From contig DNCG01000111.1 in assembly GCA_003491635.1 (NCBI GenBank), forward strand, positions 1 through 7,688: DNA of 7,688 nt. Reading direction: 5' to 3'. This document shows positions 6,429 to 7,688 of this stretch, piece by piece. Both the position numbers and the translations under genes were made by a program. This stretch comes from Actinomycetota bacterium (lineage in GTDB: Bacteria; Actinomycetota; Aquicultoria; Subteraquimicrobiales; UBA9087). The notes beneath the pieces are model-generated. The model was given only the letters and a program-made list of their open reading frames with translations. It searched no databases and was not told the origin of the DNA. Every line of letters begins with the position of its first letter. The stretch's first letter is position 1.

Positions 6429-7505
6429 CTACTTCTCCGTCACCTCCGATACTCCAGCTTCAGCAAAGGTTGCCATCTCAGACAATACCTTGCAGGCCGC
6501 CTCAATGATGTTCATGGCTAGAGCAGCACCAGTGCCTTCTCCCAGGCGCATGTCCATGTTCAACATCGGCTTCAACCCGATGATATCCAGCGTCATCTTG
6601 TGACCGGGTTCAGCAGAAACATGTGAGGCCATCATATAGTTGGCCGCTTTGGGGGCTAGTCTGGCAGCCACCAGCGCGGCGGCCCCAGAGATGAAACCAT
6701 CTACTATCACGGGAATATGATTAGCCGCTGCTCCAAGAATACAACCGGTCAAACCAGCTATCTCGAGTCCTCCCACCTTAGCCAGGACATCCAGAGCATC
6801 GCCCGGATCAGGATTATTCACCCTGATGGCCTCCCTTATCACATTGATCTTCTGCCTGAGCCGATCGTCATCTATGCCCGTGCCTCTACCGACAACCGCC
6901 TCGACGGGCAATCCACCCAAAACGGCCACAATGGCGCTGCTAGGCGTGGTGTTACCTATCCCCATGTCACCCGTACCGATGATGGTGGCACCCCCTTGAA
7001 TCTCTTCTTTCACCGTCTCCATTCCAACTTCGATGGCGGAAATAGCCTCCTCCCGTGACATGGCCGGACCCCTGGCCATGTTATCGGTGCCCGCCTTGAC
7101 TTTACGTACCCTCACATGTGGATCGTTTATTTCGGCAGCCACACCTACATCTACCACCGTGACCCGAGCACTCACGTGTCTGGCCAGAACATTTATGCCC
7201 GCTCCGCCCGTTATGAAGTTGTACACCATCTGAGGGGTGACCTCCTGAGGAAAAGCGCTGACCCCCTCTTTGACCACGCCGTGATCACCGGCCATGACGA
7301 TGACCACCTTATCGCCTATCATGGGGCGGGGATTTCCCGTTATGCCCGCCAGCTTGACGGAAATCTCCTCGAGCATCCCGAGACTGCCCTGCGGTTTGGT
7401 CAATTGATCCTGCCTCTCCCTGGCCAGATTCATCGCCCGCTCATCAAGACCACGAATCCCCCCGATCGCCAGCTTCAGATTTTCCATCGACGAAGAGTTT
7501 TTCAC
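6429..7505 (-). CDS. cobT: Nicotinate-nucleotide--dimethylbenzimidazole phosphoribosyltransferase
   Basis: Transfers phosphoribose from nicotinate mononucleotide to 5,6-dimethylbenzimidazole (or a related lower-ligand base), giving alpha-ribazole phosphate and nicotinate. From GTG 7505 the protein has 358 residues; the Salmonella enzyme has about 356. It shows DQLTKPQGSLGMLEE near the N-terminus, MAGDHGVVKEGVSAFPQ, NFITGGAGINVLA, GDMGIGNTTPSSAI, GRGTGIDDD, AEPGHKMTLDIIGLKPML and RLGEGTGAALAM, whose Glu323 matches the catalytic base Glu317 of Salmonella. The frame stays open upstream to the window edge, but the extra 57 codons read as an arginine-rich, unfamiliar sequence. GAAGGAG (7514-7520) lies eight bases before GTG 7505, which I take as the start; ATG 7487 is the other choice (352 residues). 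Which lower ligand is used cannot be read from this. cobU is not in the window. Confidence 0.95.
   Translation of the reverse strand: MKNSSSMENLKLAIGGIRGLDERAMNLARERQDQLTKPQGSLGMLEEISVKLAGITGNPRPMIGDKVVIVMAGDHGVVKEGVSAFPQEVTPQMVYNFITGGAGINVLARHVSARVTVVDVGVAAEINDPHVRVRKVKAGTDNMARGPAMSREEAISAIEVGMETVKEEIQGGATIIGTGDMGIGNTTPSSAIVAVLGGLPVEAVVGRGTGIDDDRLRQKINVIREAIRVNNPDPGDALDVLAKVGGLEIAGLTGCILGAAANHIPVIVDGFISGAAALVAARLAPKAANYMMASHVSAEPGHKMTLDIIGLKPMLNMDMRLGEGTGAALAMNIIEAACKVLSEMATFAEAGVSEVTEK
6435..6438 (-). promoter_or_regulatory. Shine-Dalgarno site of cobS inside the cobT 3' end
   Basis: The minus strand reads GGAG, seven bases that hold the cobT stop TAG, then TTG at 6427. It supports TTG as the start and links cobS translation to cobT. 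Confidence 0.7.
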
Positions 7506-7513
7506 AACAATCA

Positions 7514-7520
7514 CTCCTTC
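7514..7520 (-). promoter_or_regulatory. Shine-Dalgarno site that fixes the cobT start
   Basis: The minus strand reads GAAGGAG followed by eight bases and GTG at 7505. No comparable site precedes ATG 7487 or the upstream GTG codons, so it argues that the long upstream frame is not translated as part of CobT. Confidence 0.75.
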
Positions 7521-7533
7521 TCTAAAATGGACT

Positions 7534-7565
7534 ATCAACAAGTTTGGTTTATACCTGCCGTTGAT
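7534..7565 (-). other. Hairpin just upstream of the cobT ribosome site
   Basis: ATCAAC (7565-7560) and GTTGAT (7539-7534) are exact reverse complements, extendable by two G-U pairs. The loop contains a small nested GGT-ATAA-ACC hairpin. It ends 13 bases before the ribosome site. A structure at this place could affect initiation, but the stem is short. Confidence 0.4.
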
Positions 7566-7636
7566 GAGGACCATATGTCGAGAGGACCGGTGTCGGAGCC
7601 CCGTCAAAAAAGCCTTAAAGAAACTAGAAGCCCGCA

Positions 7637-7662
7637 GCGGGGCGAGACCCGAGCGGCCCCGC
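7637..7662 (-). other. GC-rich inverted repeat in the cobT leader
   Basis: GCGGGGC (7662-7656) and GCCCCGC (7643-7637) are perfect reverse complements, giving a seven-pair stem with a 12-base loop. It is followed 25 bases later by six Ts, too far for an ordinary intrinsic terminator. CGGGGC at 7603-7598 could pair with the same GCCCCG arm, so two mutually exclusive foldings are possible. Confidence 0.5.
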
Positions 7663-7688
7663 AAAGCTCGTTTCACTCGACCCGTAGA

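Larger units (their letters stand above)
7506..7688 (-). other. Structured leader of cobT, of unknown type, open at the window edge
   Basis: These 183 bases hold no gene that I recognise. On the minus strand they contain a GC-rich hairpin, a six-T run at 7606-7611, two copies of GGTCCTC (7582-7588 and 7566-7572), a second hairpin near the start codon and the cobT ribosome site. The cobT frame is open through it, giving an arginine-rich translation. A second frame is open from the edge to TAG 7624-7626 and could be the tail of an upstream gene. A cobalamin riboswitch would be expected before a cob operon, yet I do not see its conserved core. A promoter is not evident: TTGACG at 7602-7607 lacks a well-spaced -10. 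Confidence 0.45.

Noticed and set aside
6197..6521. Two overlapping plus-strand frames opposite cobS, rich in Lys, Arg, Gln and Ser.
   Set aside because: Their composition is what the antisense of a hydrophobic membrane protein gives. They overlap each other and carry no recognisable domain.
7506..7688. Cobalamin riboswitch before cobT.
   Set aside because: The conserved core (the GCCACUG-like box and the terminal AGGA...CCUGCC arrangement on the coding strand) is not present in the visible part. A riboswitch further upstream cannot be excluded.
1..7688. Possible novel defence, mobile or CRISPR system.
   Set aside because: All coding space is filled by recognised biosynthetic enzymes, with no repeats, recombinases, nucleases or att-like sites visible.

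Overview
This window is a densely packed stretch of bacterial chromosome. All eight genes I can support lie on the minus strand, so transcription runs from high to low coordinates. By hand count of samples, GC is roughly 45-57%. Strong Shine-Dalgarno sites, many GTG and TTG starts, a Thermotoga-type DAHP synthase, a Bacillus-type (class II) EPSP synthase and the order hisC-(aroF)-tyrA-aroA suggest a Gram-positive-like or deep-branching, possibly anaerobic or thermophilic bacterium. I cannot name the phylum from this alone.

Right part (7505 down to 5071): cobT-cobS-cobC, the nucleotide-loop end of cobalamin synthesis. CobT activates the lower-ligand base to an alpha-ribotide. The membrane enzyme CobS joins it to adenosylcobinamide-GDP. 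The CobC-type phosphatase removes the remaining phosphate. Both junctions inside this set have a single base between the stop codon and the next start. Upstream of cobT (7506-7688) is a GC-rich leader able to form several hairpins. I do not recognise it, and it lacks the usual cobalamin riboswitch core in the visible part.

Left part (4991 down to 1): hisC-aroF-tyrA-aroA-cmk, an aromatic amino acid cluster. A good sigma-70/sigma-A type promoter (5029-5057) sits in the gap between cobC and hisC, so this half can be transcribed on its own. AroF makes DAHP, the first step of the shikimate pathway. AroA makes EPSP, the sixth step. TyrA converts prephenate to 4-hydroxyphenylpyruvate. The HisC aminotransferase can supply the final transamination and also serves histidine synthesis. 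Cytidylate kinase (cmk) follows and runs off the left edge. The middle steps (aroB, aroD, aroE, aroK, aroC, chorismate mutase) are not here.

No mobile element, CRISPR array, tRNA, rRNA or disrupted gene was seen. Most of the window is ordinary core metabolism. The points worth a second look are the unexplained cobT leader, the lower-GC aroF sitting inside an otherwise conserved hisC-tyrA-aroA order, the repeated one-base stop-start junctions with non-ATG starts, and the embedded promoter.
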